Assembly (NCBI GenBank): GCA_910585445.1 | Contig: CAJUEK010000002.1 | Coordinates: forward strand, 58,274-122,273 | DNA: 64,000 nt | Source: an uncultured Bacteroidales bacterium | Lineage (GTDB): Bacteria; Bacteroidota; Bacteroidia; Bacteroidales; UBA932 | Reading direction: 5' to 3' | Shown: one piece after another, positions 51,017 through 60,263 of the stretch | Position numbering within the stretch: position 1 is the stretch's first letter | How the letters are laid out: the number at the start of each line of letters is the position of its first letter | Notes under the pieces: generated by a model | Seen by the model: only the letters and a program-made list of their open reading frames with translations | Database searches by the model: none | Told to the model about the DNA's origin: nothing | Position numbers and translations under genes: made by a program

Positions 51017-52404
51017 TGGCAAACAGAATACCGAGAGTCCCTGTCAGGGAACAGGAGGCAAAGGTCCGTGCAACCAATTTTGAGGAGGTCTGCTACGGAT
51101 ATGATGAAAAGGAAGCAGTTCTTGAGGCTTCAAGATGTCTTAATTGCAAGAATCCGCGCTGCGTGGGAGCATGTCCGGTGAACGTGAAGATTCCGGCTTT
51201 CATCTCGCGTGTCGCTGCCGGTGACTTTTCCGGTGCGGCTGCTGTGATTGCGGAGGATTCTTCTCTGCCGGCAGTATGCGGAAGGGTATGCCCGCAGGAG
51301 ACACAGTGTGAGGGAAGCTGCATTCTCGGAGTGAAGGCAGAGCCGGTGGCCATCGGAAAGCTGGAGCGTTTCGTGGCAGACTGGACACGTGAGAACGGCG
51401 GTCTTGAGCCAGTGAAAGCAGAGCCTAACGGCCATAGGGTTGCGATTGTAGGTAGCGGTCCTGCCGGACTTGCATGTGCGAGCGACCTTGCCAAGCTTGG
51501 CTACGATGTGACTGTGTTTGAGGCTCTTCACCGTCCAGGCGGTGTACTTGAGTACGGAATACCGGAATTCAGGCTTCCTAAGGACAAGGTGGTAGCAGCT
51601 GAAATTGCCCAGGTGAAGGCGCTTGGAGTGAAAATCGAGACAAATGTTGTGGTCGGAAGGACGGTTACGATTGATTCGCTTCTGGACGAGGAGGGATTCG
51701 AAGCCGTTTTCGTCGGCTCAGGAGCCGGTCTGCCGAAATTCATGGGCATTCCCGGGGAGAATCTCAATGGCGTGTTCTCTGCAAACGAGTTCCTTACCCG
51801 CAATAATCTGATGAAGGCTTATCGTGACGATTATATGACTCCTATCCATACCGGAAGCAAGGTCGTGGTAGTAGGAGGCGGAAATGTTGCCATGGATGCG
51901 GCGCGTACTGCCCTCAGGCTCGGTGCTCATACCACTATTGTCTATAGGCGTACTGAAAAAGAGCTTCCTGCCCGTCTTGAGGAGGTGCACCATGCAAAGG
52001 AAGAGGGAATTGAGTTTGCAATGCTGACCAATCCTGTCGAGGTGCTCGGTGACGAGAAAGGCTGGGTACGTGCAGTGAAGTGCATAAGGATGGAGCTCGG
52101 TGAGCCGGACGAGAGCGGAAGGCGCAGTCCTGTGCCTGTTGCCGGCTCTGAGTTTGAGATTGAGACCGATACTGTCATCATGTCACTCGGAACTTCTCCT
52201 AATCCGTTGATTGCCAAGACTACCGGAGGGCTTGAAACTAACCGCAGGGGCTGTCTCGTGGCAGACGAGTCCGGAGTTACCACACGTCAGGGCGTATTTG
52301 CGGGCGGTGATGCCGTAACCGGTGCCGCCACTGTTATTCTTGCCATGGGAGCTGGACGTAAGGCCGCCGCTGCCATACATGAGTATATCGGCGGGAAATT
52401 GTAA
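51016..52404 (+). CDS. Glutamate-synthase-beta-like oxidoreductase (NfnB-like large subunit)
   Basis: 462 residues. Two Cys clusters (CLNCKNPRCVGACP and CGRVCPQETQCEGSC) bind [4Fe-4S] centres. FAD site: AIVGSGPAGLACASDLAKLG; NADP site: VVVGGGNVAMDAARTALRLGA; YRRTEKELPA(R) follows as in GltD. The absence of a GltB gene and the tight coupling to the preceding small subunit favour Nfn-type NADH-dependent ferredoxin:NADP+ oxidoreductase over glutamate synthase. A hairpin terminator lies 22 bp after the stop. Confidence 0.85.
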   Translation: MANRIPRVPVREQEAKVRATNFEEVCYGYDEKEAVLEASRCLNCKNPRCVGACPVNVKIPAFISRVAAGDFSGAAAVIAEDSSLPAVCGRVCPQETQCEGSCILGVKAEPVAIGKLERFVADWTRENGGLEPVKAEPNGHRVAIVGSGPAGLACASDLAKLGYDVTVFEALHRPGGVLEYGIPEFRLPKDKVVAAEIAQVKALGVKIETNVVVGRTVTIDSLLDEEGFEAVFVGSGAGLPKFMGIPGENLNGVFSANEFLTRNNLMKAYRDDYMTPIHTGSKVVVVGGGNVAMDAARTALRLGAHTTIVYRRTEKELPARLEEVHHAKEEGIEFAMLTNPVEVLGDEKGWVRAVKCIRMELGEPDESGRRSPVPVAGSEFEIETDTVIMSLGTSPNPLIAKTTGGLETNRRGCLVADESGVTTRQGVFAGGDAVTGAATVILAMGAGRKAAAAIHEYIGGKL

Positions 52405-52425
52405 AAGATTGATATTTAATTGACT

Positions 52426-52467
52426 ATGGGCTGGCGGGTGCGTATTGGTGCATACACGTCAGCCCAT
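52426..52467 (+). terminator. Hairpin terminator after the Nfn-like pair
   Basis: 11-bp arms (52426-52436 with 52457-52467, one G-U pair) around a partly paired loop, followed by GGTTGTTTG. Confidence 0.65.
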
Positions 52468-52571
52468 GGTTGTTTGTGGTTCAGGATTTTGTGTGCTGTT
52501 GTCCCATCCGATAATGCAACATTTGTGGAAAAGCCAGCATCTATATGCCGTTTTATTAAAACATATTTGCT

Positions 52572-53006
52572 ATGAGAAATCTTTTCATCCGTTTTTGCCG
52601 TTTTGCCTTGGGCATAATTGCAGCCATGACCGGTGTGGCTTGTGGGGAGATAAACTTTATAAAGTGTGAGTATGGTACGCCACATGCCGATTTTGAGATA
52701 AAGGGACGCGTGACGGATGTTTCCGGAACACCGATAAAGGGAATCGCTGTCACTGTTGATGAGACATATCCTGCTGACAGCGCATTCACAGCCGCTGATG
52801 GGACCTATGTCCTGAGCGGAGGAATGTTTCCTCAGGAAACTCTTACCATCGCTTTTGACGATATTGACGGAGAACTTAACGGTGGCAAATTCTCAAAAGA
52901 GATCCTTGAGGTCGGACTGAAGAAGCTGAGTGAGGGAAGCGGCAATTGGGACTGCGGAGATTATGGGGCTGAGAATGCTGACATGAAACTCTCACTTGAA
53001 GAATAA
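52572..53006 (+). CDS. Radical-SAM-associated putative lipoprotein
   Basis: 144 residues with a lipoprotein signal (MTGVAC, Cys24), then CEYGTPHADFEIKGRVTDVSGTPIKG, the hallmark of the Bacteroidota lipoprotein of the rSAM/lipoprotein system, and a carboxypeptidase-regulatory-like beta domain to the C-terminus. The cognate radical SAM gene follows by 5 bp. What, if anything, is modified is unknown; the conserved Tyr-Gly-x-Pro segment near the mature N-terminus is a candidate site. Confidence 0.85.
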   Translation: MRNLFIRFCRFALGIIAAMTGVACGEINFIKCEYGTPHADFEIKGRVTDVSGTPIKGIAVTVDETYPADSAFTAADGTYVLSGGMFPQETLTIAFDDIDGELNGGKFSKEILEVGLKKLSEGSGNWDCGDYGAENADMKLSLEE

Positions 53007-53011
53007 AAGTT

Positions 53012-54079
53012 ATGACAGGAATTTCCATAGCCCGCCGCCTGGCTCTTGAACTTAACAGGCAGCTTATTAAGGACACAAGGCAGAAACACCCTTTGAGACA
53101 GCTCTTCTGGGAATCCACCTTGCGCTGCAATATGAAATGCCGCCACTGCGGAAGTGACTGCAAGGTTTCTGCGCAGCACCATGACATGCCTTTCGGGGAT
53201 TTCAGGAAAGTGCTGGAAAGAATCAGGGAGAATTATGACCCTCACAAGATAATGGTCATCATCTCCGGCGGCGAGCCTCTTATGCGCAAGGACATAGTGC
53301 AATGCGGCCGGGCCATTTATGACATGGAATTTCCGTGGAGCATGGTTTCTAACGGGCGTCTTATGACCCCTGAGATGATAGACAGACTGCTTGGCGCCGG
53401 GCTGCATTCGGCAACCATTAGCCTTGACGGATTTGAGGCTGAGCACAACTGGATGCGCGGGGTTCCTGACGCCTTTTCGAATGCTTCGAGGGCTATCGGC
53501 ATCCTTGCAAAAGAACCGTCTATAAAGTTCGATGTTGTGACTTGCGTAAATAACCGCAATTATGATTCTCTCGGACAATTCAAGGAATATCTTATAAGCC
53601 TTGGCTTGAAAAGCTGGCGCCTGTTTACGGTCTTTCCGGTCGGCCGTGCGGCACAGGACCCTGAATTGCAGCTTGACGGCGAGCGTTTCCGCGGGTTGAT
53701 GGAATTCATAAAGCAGACCCGCAAGGAAGGCCGCATTTCTGCAAGCTACGGCTGTGAGGGCTTTCTCGGAGAGTATGAGGGCGAGGTGCGGGATCATCTT
53801 TACACTTGCCAGGCCGGGATGACAATAGGCTCAGTCCTTATAGACGGCTCAATCTCAGCATGTTCAAGCATCCGCTCTGACTATCATCAAGGCAATATCT
53901 ATAAGGATGATTTCATTGATGTGTGGGAAAACCGCTTCGGGCCTTACCGTGACCGCTCCTGGATGAAGAAAGGGGAGTGCGGGGATTGCAAGTGGTTCCG
54001 CTATTGCGAAGGAAACGGGATGCACCTTAGGGACGATGACGGCAATCTGATATTATGCCACCTGGAACGTCTGAAGTGA
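53012..54079 (+). CDS. Radical SAM/SPASM protein of the rSAM/lipoprotein system
   Basis: 355 residues. The radical SAM cluster is C39-x3-C43-x2-C46 (TLRCNMKCRHCGSDC), with SGGEPLMRKDI for SAM binding. The C-terminal SPASM region has six or more Cys for auxiliary clusters: YTCQAGMTIGSVLIDG, ACSSIRSDYHQGNIY, and GECGDCKWFRYCEGNGMHLR. This is the peptide-modifying maturase architecture. It is paired with the lipoprotein gene 5 bp upstream, and converges on the LolC/E-like gene with 33 bp between stops. Confidence 0.9.
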   Translation: MTGISIARRLALELNRQLIKDTRQKHPLRQLFWESTLRCNMKCRHCGSDCKVSAQHHDMPFGDFRKVLERIRENYDPHKIMVIISGGEPLMRKDIVQCGRAIYDMEFPWSMVSNGRLMTPEMIDRLLGAGLHSATISLDGFEAEHNWMRGVPDAFSNASRAIGILAKEPSIKFDVVTCVNNRNYDSLGQFKEYLISLGLKSWRLFTVFPVGRAAQDPELQLDGERFRGLMEFIKQTRKEGRISASYGCEGFLGEYEGEVRDHLYTCQAGMTIGSVLIDGSISACSSIRSDYHQGNIYKDDFIDVWENRFGPYRDRSWMKKGECGDCKWFRYCEGNGMHLRDDDGNLILCHLERLK

Positions 54080-54112
54080 CTTCTGAAAGGAATGCCCAAC
54101 CGCAATAAGGGC

Positions 54113-55336
54113 TTAACGGTCAGACATGAATTTCCTGTAGGACATCACAGGAAGAAGGGCGATTATATAGCCTATGGCGGCTACGGAAAAGCAAGTGAGC
54201 AGAATATCCTTTGCAGACAATATCACCGGATATGCCTGGACAACAAAATGTCCGGGCATTTTTATGAAGCCGAAATGCTGCTGCAACAGGGAGAATCCTA
54301 TGCCAACGACAAGCCCTCCTGCAAGTCCTGTCAGCGATATCAGCCAACCTTCAAGCACGAATATCCGCCTTATGAGCCTCTTTGGAGCACCGAGGCTGCG
54401 GAGCGTGGCTATGTCTCCGGACTTTTCGATTATCAGCATGGAAAGGCTGCCGAATATGTTGAAGGCTATTATTATGATGACAAAAATAAGTATCATATAT
54501 ATCGCGGCCTTCTCATATTTCATCATCTTGTACAGAGTCTCGTTCTGCATGAACCTGTCACGTACTTCGAAACCGTCCCCGAGCCTTGTCTCAAGCTCTT
54601 TTTTCAGTCTCGCGGCTTCTCCCGCGCCATAGCCTTCCGCAATACGGATTTCCACGGCCGAGACCTCGTCTTCGTACTCCAGCAGCTCACGCATCTTTTC
54701 TATCGGGACTATGAGCAGTTCTTTGTCTATGTCGCTGCTGATTGAGAATATTCCTGCCGGCCATACCTTGACGCACTCTATGGATGCGGCCGGATTCGAC
54801 ATTGATATCCTGCGTGTGCGTGACGGGAAATAGATTTCAATCGGGGACAGGAAGCGGGGATTGATGCCGAGTTCGTGTGCAAGCACTGTTCCGGCGCATG
54901 CCATAGGCACATCTGTGCGGTGCAGAGTGAAGGTGCCGTTTGTCATCCTGTCTCTTATTGGGGATTCCTCCTCATATATCCAGTCCACTCCCTTGGCCTT
55001 GGCAAGGCCCTGCTTCCCGTCATAATTTATGAAAACGTCCTCCTGCAATGTGCAGCAGATGTTCTTGACGGAGGCTTGGCTGTACAGCCAGTCATATGCC
55101 TCTCCTTCTGGCACGAAGACTTTTCCGGATGCCGGCGTTACAAGCAAATCGGGTTCGACGTCACTCATCATTGACCTGATGAGCGAGTCGAACCCGTTAT
55201 ATACAGAAAGTATTATTATCAGTGCCGCCGTACCCACAGACATGCCGATGGCGCTTATCGCAGAAATTATGTTTATCACATTGTGTGATTTCTTTGCGAA
55301 AAGGTATCTGCACGCTATGAACGGCACGAGCCTCAT
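54113..55336 (-). CDS. FtsX-like ABC permease (LolC/LolE-like)
   Basis: 407 residues: N-terminal span at about 20-45 (IISAISAIGMSVGTAALIIILSVY), a large periplasmic domain, and three C-terminal spans (about 275-400) with IATLRSLGAPKRLIRRIFVLEG, the ATPase-contact loop. The N-terminal FIACRYLFAKKSHNVINIIS is typical of LolC/LolE permeases, which release lipoproteins for transport to the outer membrane. Its ATG overlaps the rbfA stop by 4 bp; tyrS-rbfA-permease form one leftward unit. Confidence 0.88.
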   Translation of the reverse strand: MRLVPFIACRYLFAKKSHNVINIISAISAIGMSVGTAALIIILSVYNGFDSLIRSMMSDVEPDLLVTPASGKVFVPEGEAYDWLYSQASVKNICCTLQEDVFINYDGKQGLAKAKGVDWIYEEESPIRDRMTNGTFTLHRTDVPMACAGTVLAHELGINPRFLSPIEIYFPSRTRRISMSNPAASIECVKVWPAGIFSISSDIDKELLIVPIEKMRELLEYEDEVSAVEIRIAEGYGAGEAARLKKELETRLGDGFEVRDRFMQNETLYKMMKYEKAAIYMILIFVIIIIAFNIFGSLSMLIIEKSGDIATLRSLGAPKRLIRRIFVLEGWLISLTGLAGGLVVGIGFSLLQQHFGFIKMPGHFVVQAYPVILSAKDILLTCFSVAAIGYIIALLPVMSYRKFMSDR

Positions 55337-55683
55337 TTTTTCAGAAGCTGCTCGATGTGCTCGACATAATCGAGGGAACTGTCGAGGTAAAACACGATTT
55401 CAGGCACAATCCTGAGCTGGCGTGCGACCTTGTTCCCGAGTTCTCCGCGGAGAGCCCTTCCGTTTTCCTGAAGCAGTTCCATCACGCCCTGCGCCTTTTC
55501 TGAAGGAAAGACGCTGACGTATATCTTGGCGACTGACAGGTCCGGGCTTATCTTTACTCCGCTCACGGACACCAGTGCTCCTCCGAAGGCCGCCATACCC
55601 TTGCTGCGGATAATCTCGGCCATATGTTTCTGGAGCTCCTTGGCTACCTTGAGCTGACGTGTGCTTTCGGTGTTCTTTTCCAT
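55333..55683 (-). CDS. rbfA: Ribosome-binding factor A
   Basis: 116 residues with the RbfA KH-like fold: STRQLKVAKELQKHMAEIIRSKG at the start, VSGVKISPDLSVAKIYVSVFP in the middle, and LRIVPEIVFYLDSSLDYVEHIEQLL at the end, all family features. It aids 16S rRNA 5' maturation in cold conditions. The ATG at 55683 shares one base with the tyrS stop (TGATG); an in-frame GTG sits one codon earlier. Confidence 0.93.
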   Translation of the reverse strand: MEKNTESTRQLKVAKELQKHMAEIIRSKGMAAFGGALVSVSGVKISPDLSVAKIYVSVFPSEKAQGVMELLQENGRALRGELGNKVARQLRIVPEIVFYLDSSLDYVEHIEQLLKK

Positions 55684-56975
55684 CACTTTACGATTTTGAT
55701 GATAAAGTAATTCTTCTTGCCTTTCTGCGCGAGGATATATTTGCCGTTGATATAGGACTCACAGCCTATCGTGGCGTTCGCATCCGTCACCTTTTCCTTG
55801 TTGATGCTTACACCTGCGGCCTGTATCATCTTGCGGCACTCTCCCTTTGAAGGGAATACCTTTGACTCAGCGGCAAGCAGGTCTATGATGCCCATCGGGA
55901 ATTTGCTGTCCTCCACCTCGAATGTAGGAACTCCGTCAAACACTGCAAGGAAAGTTTTTTCATCAAGGCTCTTGAGCGCCTCGGAAGTGGCATTGCCAAA
56001 AAGCATCTGGGAAGCGGACACGGCCTTTTCGTATTCCTGTGCGCCATGCACCATGGTGGTAACCTCTTTTGCGAGGAGTTTCTGGAGGCTTCTCTCGTGC
56101 GGAGCCTGCTGGTGAGTGGCTATCGCGGAGTCGATTTCCTCTTTGCCGAGCATGGTGAAAATCCTGATGTATTTCTCTGCGTCTGTGTCGGATACATTGA
56201 GCCAGAACTGGTAGAACTGGTATGGGGAAGTCCTCTCCGGGTCGAGCCAGATGTTTCCTTTCTCGGTCTTTCCGAACTTGCCGCCGTCTGCCTTGGTTAT
56301 GAGAGGGCAGGTGAGTGCATATGCCTCTTTGCCGAGGATTCGCCTGATGAGTTCAGAACCGGTGGTTATGTTGCCCCACTGGTCTGCTCCGCCCATCTGG
56401 AGCGTGCACCCCTTGTTCTCATACAGCCAAAGGAAGTCATATCCCTGGAGCAGCTGGTATGTGAACTCGGTGAAAGACATGCCTTCGCGTGACTCGGAAG
56501 AAAGCCTTTTCTTTACGGAGTCCTTTGACATCATGTAGTTCACGGTGATGTGCTTTCCTATGTCGCGTGTGAAGTCAAGGAATGAGTAGCCTTTCATCCA
56601 GTCGTAGTTGTTGACAAGCTCTGCGCGGTTGTCCGCATCTGATTCGAAGTCAAGGAATTTGGAAAGCTGTGCCTTTATGCATGTCACGTTGTGATTGAGG
56701 GTCTGCTCGTCGAGAAGATTGCGCTCCTGTGATTTCATGGAAGGGTCGCCGATCATTCCGGTTGCACCTCCGACGAGGGCGAAAGGCTTATGGCCGCAAT
56801 TCTGGAAATGCTTGAGTATCATGATGCTCACCATGTGGCCGATGTGAAGCGAATCCGCAGTAGGGTCTATTCCGACATATGCTGCTGTAGGGCCTTCCAT
56901 AAGTTTTTCCTCAGTGCCCGGCATGATCTCCTGGACCATGCCTCTCCATTTGAGTTCCTCTACAAAATTTTTCAT
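55683..56975 (-). CDS. tyrS: Tyrosyl-tRNA synthetase
   Basis: 430 residues, class I. The HIGH motif is DSLHIGHMV, the KMSKS-like loop is [17 protein letters not shown] marks the tyrosine site, and a C-terminal S4-like RNA-binding domain follows ([23 protein letters not shown]). The start at 56975 ([15 protein letters not shown]) matches the family; the frame extends further upstream without homology. First gene of the leftward unit tyrS-rbfA-permease. Confidence 0.96.
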   Translation of the reverse strand: MKNFVEELKWRGMVQEIMPGTEEKLMEGPTAAYVGIDPTADSLHIGHMVSIMILKHFQNCGHKPFALVGGATGMIGDPSMKSQERNLLDEQTLNHNVTCIKAQLSKFLDFESDADNRAELVNNYDWMKGYSFLDFTRDIGKHITVNYMMSKDSVKKRLSSESREGMSFTEFTYQLLQGYDFLWLYENKGCTLQMGGADQWGNITTGSELIRRILGKEAYALTCPLITKADGGKFGKTEKGNIWLDPERTSPYQFYQFWLNVSDTDAEKYIRIFTMLGKEEIDSAIATHQQAPHERSLQKLLAKEVTTMVHGAQEYEKAVSASQMLFGNATSEALKSLDEKTFLAVFDGVPTFEVEDSKFPMGIIDLLAAESKVFPSKGECRKMIQAAGVSINKEKVTDANATIGCESYINGKYILAQKGKKNYFIIKIVK

Positions 56976-57101
56976 ATTATTATATCCGTTATATTCTTGT
57001 CTTTTCACATTGTGTCGGCAAATCTGTATGCCACAGAAAATTATATGGCACCGGATTCGCCGGCATAATCCACAAAGATATGCAAAATCGTCCATAAACC
57101 A

Positions 57102-57136
57102 AAGGAGCCGGCTGAAAACTGTCAGCCAGGCTCCTT
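57102..57136 (-). terminator. Hairpin terminator after the M49-like peptidase gene
   Basis: Stem of 8 bp plus 6 bp with a one-base bulge (57102-57109 with 57129-57136, and 57110-57115 with 57122-57127), 6-nt loop. On the minus strand TTTGGTTT follows. Confidence 0.7.
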
Positions 57137-57173
57137 CTTTGGTGTTGTCAGCTAATTCCGGTTTGTGCGATTC

Positions 57174-58769
57174 TTACCAGTTGAACTCGAATCTGATGTC
57201 CCTCGGTATTCCAGCTCCGTTGACTTTCTCTATGTCAGCGGCAAGCTCTTCCGTAATGTTGGCATGCTTTGACGAATACTGCATTGCGAAGTCGCGGTTT
57301 CCTGTGGCCTGTGTCTCCAATATCAGCCCAGCCCATAAATCCACGCTTTCGAGAGCCTTGCCGAAATCAATGTGGTATGAGCCGTCCGCGTTTCTTGTGA
57401 ACGCGTCGTTCTCTGCCATGAAATTGTAGCACATCATGTTGGCCTTGCCATGTGAAGAGGCGAAGCCGAAGCGCACGGAGCGCACGATGCCTGCGATGAA
57501 AGTCGTGAGGGCCTCTTCCTTGGTTATTCCGGTAATCTCGCCCATGTCGATGAGCCTGCATACCATGAACAGCCCGAGTATGTCGGCCTTGGCCTCTTCC
57601 CAGGTGGTCTTTTCAGTACCCATTGCCTCATCAACGGTTCCGAGTCCGTTTACGGTCTGCTTCACTCCGAGTCCGTGGGCCACCTCATGGAAGGTGACAT
57701 TCCAGAAGAACGCGTCAGGGCTGAGATACTGCTGCTGCGCAGGCTCCACAAGGGCCTTGCCGATAGGAAGAAGTATCTTGTCGAATTTGGCCATCATGCT
57801 GTTGTAGAGCTGGAGCCTGCGTGCACCTTTGGCCGCATGGACACGCTCGTCGTTCGGAAGGTTTATTGCGATTGTCTTGCTGCCGGCATTGCAGTCGCCC
57901 GCATAGAATATCGCGTCATATACGTTCAGGTCAGAAGACGTTCCCGGTACGAATGTCTTGTACTCCGGAGCGCACGGGAGCATGGTCTGCAATGTAGGGA
58001 GCAGTGAGACGTATTTTGCGAGATTTGCGCTTTTCTTCTCGTCTTTCAGGAGGATGAAGCACTCGTATGACGCCTTTGCCTCGTTGAGCTTGTCGTCGTA
58101 GTTCTCGATTGGGCCTATCACGAGGTCCATGTTGCAGTCCTTCATGTCCATCCATGCCATGTCGCTGGCGAAGTAGTCATCTGTCCTGAAAGCTTTTACG
58201 CGTTCCGTAAGATAAGTCCTGAGGCCTTCGTTCGAAGTGAGCGCAGCGGCTTCCTCAAGCAGGGCGCACACCTTGTCAAGCTCTTCCTTGTACTCATCAC
58301 GGTACCATACGGTCTTGAGCGCTCCGTTTTCATCACGCCTGATGACTGTGTAGAGGCTGTTCTTGTCCGGGTCTCCGAATGCGGCGAACTCTTCTGCCGT
58401 CATGTCCTGGGGATAATAACAGCATCCCGCAGGCTTGCTGCCATATCCGCTGATGAAAGGAGTGTTGTCATCCAGGCGGTCCCATGGGCCGTAATTTATC
58501 ATGGCATATGTTCTCCCGTTGCTGTCCTTGAGGGCTTCCATGACGGATTTGTCTCCGAATGTCTGTTTCCAGAACAGGCCGTCCATTATTTCTCCTGCCT
58601 GGCGGAACAGGCCTATGATTTTCTTGTCATTGTCGGACAGTGCGTCATAAAGCGGGGAGCTTACTTCCACTACAGCATAGCTTTCGACTTTCTCCTTAAG
58701 TCCGTTGTCAGTGCCGCCGCATGATGCCACGGCCAGTGCAGCAGTTGCCGCAAATATCATCTTTTTCAT
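57174..58769 (-). CDS. Dipeptidyl-peptidase III-like (M49-type) metallopeptidase lipoprotein
   Basis: 531 residues with a lipobox at Cys17 (AVASCGG). The zinc site is HEVAHG (His361, Glu362, His365) with the third ligand in TTWEEAKADILGLF. The N- and middle domains (DPDKNSLYTVIRR; SYECFILLKDEKKS) match the Bacteroidota proteins related to DPP III. It probably trims dipeptides from peptides at the cell surface or in the periplasm. Canonical M49 uses HExxGH with six residues, so this HExxH variant deserves note. The start at 58769 is chosen because the signal peptide follows. Confidence 0.82.
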   Translation of the reverse strand: MKKMIFAATAALAVASCGGTDNGLKEKVESYAVVEVSSPLYDALSDNDKKIIGLFRQAGEIMDGLFWKQTFGDKSVMEALKDSNGRTYAMINYGPWDRLDDNTPFISGYGSKPAGCCYYPQDMTAEEFAAFGDPDKNSLYTVIRRDENGALKTVWYRDEYKEELDKVCALLEEAAALTSNEGLRTYLTERVKAFRTDDYFASDMAWMDMKDCNMDLVIGPIENYDDKLNEAKASYECFILLKDEKKSANLAKYVSLLPTLQTMLPCAPEYKTFVPGTSSDLNVYDAIFYAGDCNAGSKTIAINLPNDERVHAAKGARRLQLYNSMMAKFDKILLPIGKALVEPAQQQYLSPDAFFWNVTFHEVAHGLGVKQTVNGLGTVDEAMGTEKTTWEEAKADILGLFMVCRLIDMGEITGITKEEALTTFIAGIVRSVRFGFASSHGKANMMCYNFMAENDAFTRNADGSYHIDFGKALESVDLWAGLILETQATGNRDFAMQYSSKHANITEELAADIEKVNGAGIPRDIRFEFNW

Positions 58770-58937
58770 TTTTGTGGTGTTGTTTGTTTGGGGAAACAGT
58801 TGAATCATCCCATGTGACATCCCTTAAAGTGTTGAAAAAGCCGCCATGCGACCTGGCCGGAGGCTTGAACGTACTTTAAGGGGCCGAAATCCTGCTTTTC
58901 AGGAGATGACAGAGGCAGTTTTTCAAAGAAAAACGAG

Positions 58938-58980
58938 AGAGGGTGACCAAAAGTAAATTTTTGCTCACCCTCTTTTCATG
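58938..58980 (-). terminator. Hairpin terminator after tpiA
   Basis: Arms 58938-58946 and 58965-58973 form a 9-bp stem; after a C-C mismatch the stem continues with CAAAA/TTTTG. On the minus strand GTTTTTC follows. Confidence 0.75.
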
Positions 58981-58997
58981 TTTCCGTTATCCGATTC

Positions 58998-59750
58998 TTA
59001 GAAAGAAACTGCGATTCCGATGAAGTCCTCAGCCTTAAGGGCGGCGCCTCCGATCAGACCTCCGTCGATGTCAGGGCATGCGAAAAGCTCCTTTGCATTT
59101 GACGGCTTGCATGAACCTCCGTAAAGGATTGAGATTTCCTCTGCAAGAGCACCGAACTTCTCAGCAAGAACCTTGCGGATTTCAGCATGAATCTCCTGTG
59201 CCTGCTCTGCTGTTGCGGTCTTGCCTGTTCCGATTGCCCAAACTGGCTCGTAAGCTACGATAACCTTTGACATCTCCTCTGCAGTGAGGGTGAAAAGCAC
59301 GTCTTTAACCTGCTCTGTAACAACCTCGAAGTGACGTCCGGCCTCGCGCTCCTCAAGCTTCTCGCCGATGCAGAAGATAGGTGAAAGGCCTTTCTCAAGA
59401 GCAAGCTTCACTTTCTCCACGAGCTTTGCCGAGGTCTCTCCGTAGTACTCCCTTCTCTCAGAGTGTCCGAGAATCACATACTCGCAGCCTACGCCTGCAA
59501 TCATGTCAACTGCAACCTCTCCTGTGTATGCACCTTTGGTGTGGTCTGCGCAGTTCTGGGCAGAAAGTCCTATTGCTGTGCCTTTGATAGCCTCTGCTAC
59601 AGGATACAGGTGAGTGAAAGGAGGAGCTATGATGAGCTTTACCTCTGCCGGTACTTCAGCGGCCTTTGCTGCCACTGCCTTTGCGAGCTCAACGCCCTCT
59701 GCAACTGTGGTGTTCATCTTCCAGTTGCCTGCTACGATGTGTTTTCTCAT
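58998..59750 (-). CDS. tpiA: Triosephosphate isomerase
   Basis: 250 residues. [13 protein letters not shown] at the N-terminus holds the catalytic Lys; LGHSERREY has the catalytic His; [16 protein letters not shown] holds the catalytic Glu and flexible loop; [11 protein letters not shown] is the phosphate-binding loop. Full normal length. It interconverts dihydroxyacetone phosphate and glyceraldehyde-3-phosphate. It is a single gene with a likely -7 box at 59822-59829 and a terminator downstream. Confidence 0.97.
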   Translation of the reverse strand: MRKHIVAGNWKMNTTVAEGVELAKAVAAKAAEVPAEVKLIIAPPFTHLYPVAEAIKGTAIGLSAQNCADHTKGAYTGEVAVDMIAGVGCEYVILGHSERREYYGETSAKLVEKVKLALEKGLSPIFCIGEKLEEREAGRHFEVVTEQVKDVLFTLTAEEMSKVIVAYEPVWAIGTGKTATAEQAQEIHAEIRKVLAEKFGALAEEISILYGGSCKPSNAKELFACPDIDGGLIGGAALKAEDFIGIAVSF

Positions 59751-59821
59751 TTTCTTGATATTTTGAATTAAACTTTATTGCCAATAAATCCGTGCCTTCG
59801 GGCGAAAGGACGAAAAACACG

Positions 59822-59829
59822 CAAATTTA
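59822..59829 (-). promoter_or_regulatory. -7 promoter box for tpiA
   Basis: Minus strand TAAATTTG, a TAnnTTTG match, in the 111-bp gap before tpiA and 71 bp upstream of its start codon. Confidence 0.45.
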
Positions 59830-59861
59830 AGAGTTTTTTCCGAGACTTCGGTAATGTGCGG

Positions 59862-60263
59862 CTATAATTGTCGGATGACAACTCCTATTTTCTTTGATTT
59901 GCTCCACATCCATATTTTTCCTTGGGAGTCTGTCTTTTCCACCGAAAATTCAACTCCCTTCTCAGTCCTGGTGTCATTGGCCGTCGTCCATTCCACGTCA
60001 GCCTTGAGCGTCTGGTCCACATGTTGCGGCATCTGGTTGCATCTTACGATGAACCAGTATCCGAGAGCGTCATCATATACGCGGAATTCTTTCTTTTCCT
60101 CGTTGAAGCCAAGCTGGCAGCTGCTTTCATTATAGCTCATCTGCAGCTTCCCTTTCCAGGTAAGGGAGATGTCGCTTCTTTGCAGAAGTACCTCTGTGAC
60201 ATCATATTTCTCACATGAGGCCGCCAGCAGCGCCACGGCAAGAATCATTATAATCTTTTTCAT
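59862..60263 (-). CDS. Small lipoprotein overlapping the M6 protease gene, unknown function
   Basis: 133 residues: lipobox at Cys17 (LLAASC), then a compact beta-rich domain (DISLTWKGKLQMSYNESSCQLGFN; ADVEWTTANDTRTEKGVEF). No family recognised. The start codon overlaps the stop of the M6 metalloprotease gene by 4 bp, so the two are made together; by analogy with other protease operons it might be an inhibitor, chaperone or surface partner, but this is inference from position only. Confidence 0.6.
   Translation of the reverse strand: MKKIIMILAVALLAASCEKYDVTEVLLQRSDISLTWKGKLQMSYNESSCQLGFNEEKKEFRVYDDALGYWFIVRCNQMPQHVDQTLKADVEWTTANDTRTEKGVEFSVEKTDSQGKIWMWSKSKKIGVVIRQL

Noticed and set aside
51016..52404. 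Glutamate synthase small subunit (gltD)
   Set aside because: No gltB nearby; one-base overlap with a sulfide/DHODH-like FAD/NAD protein fits the Nfn pair better.
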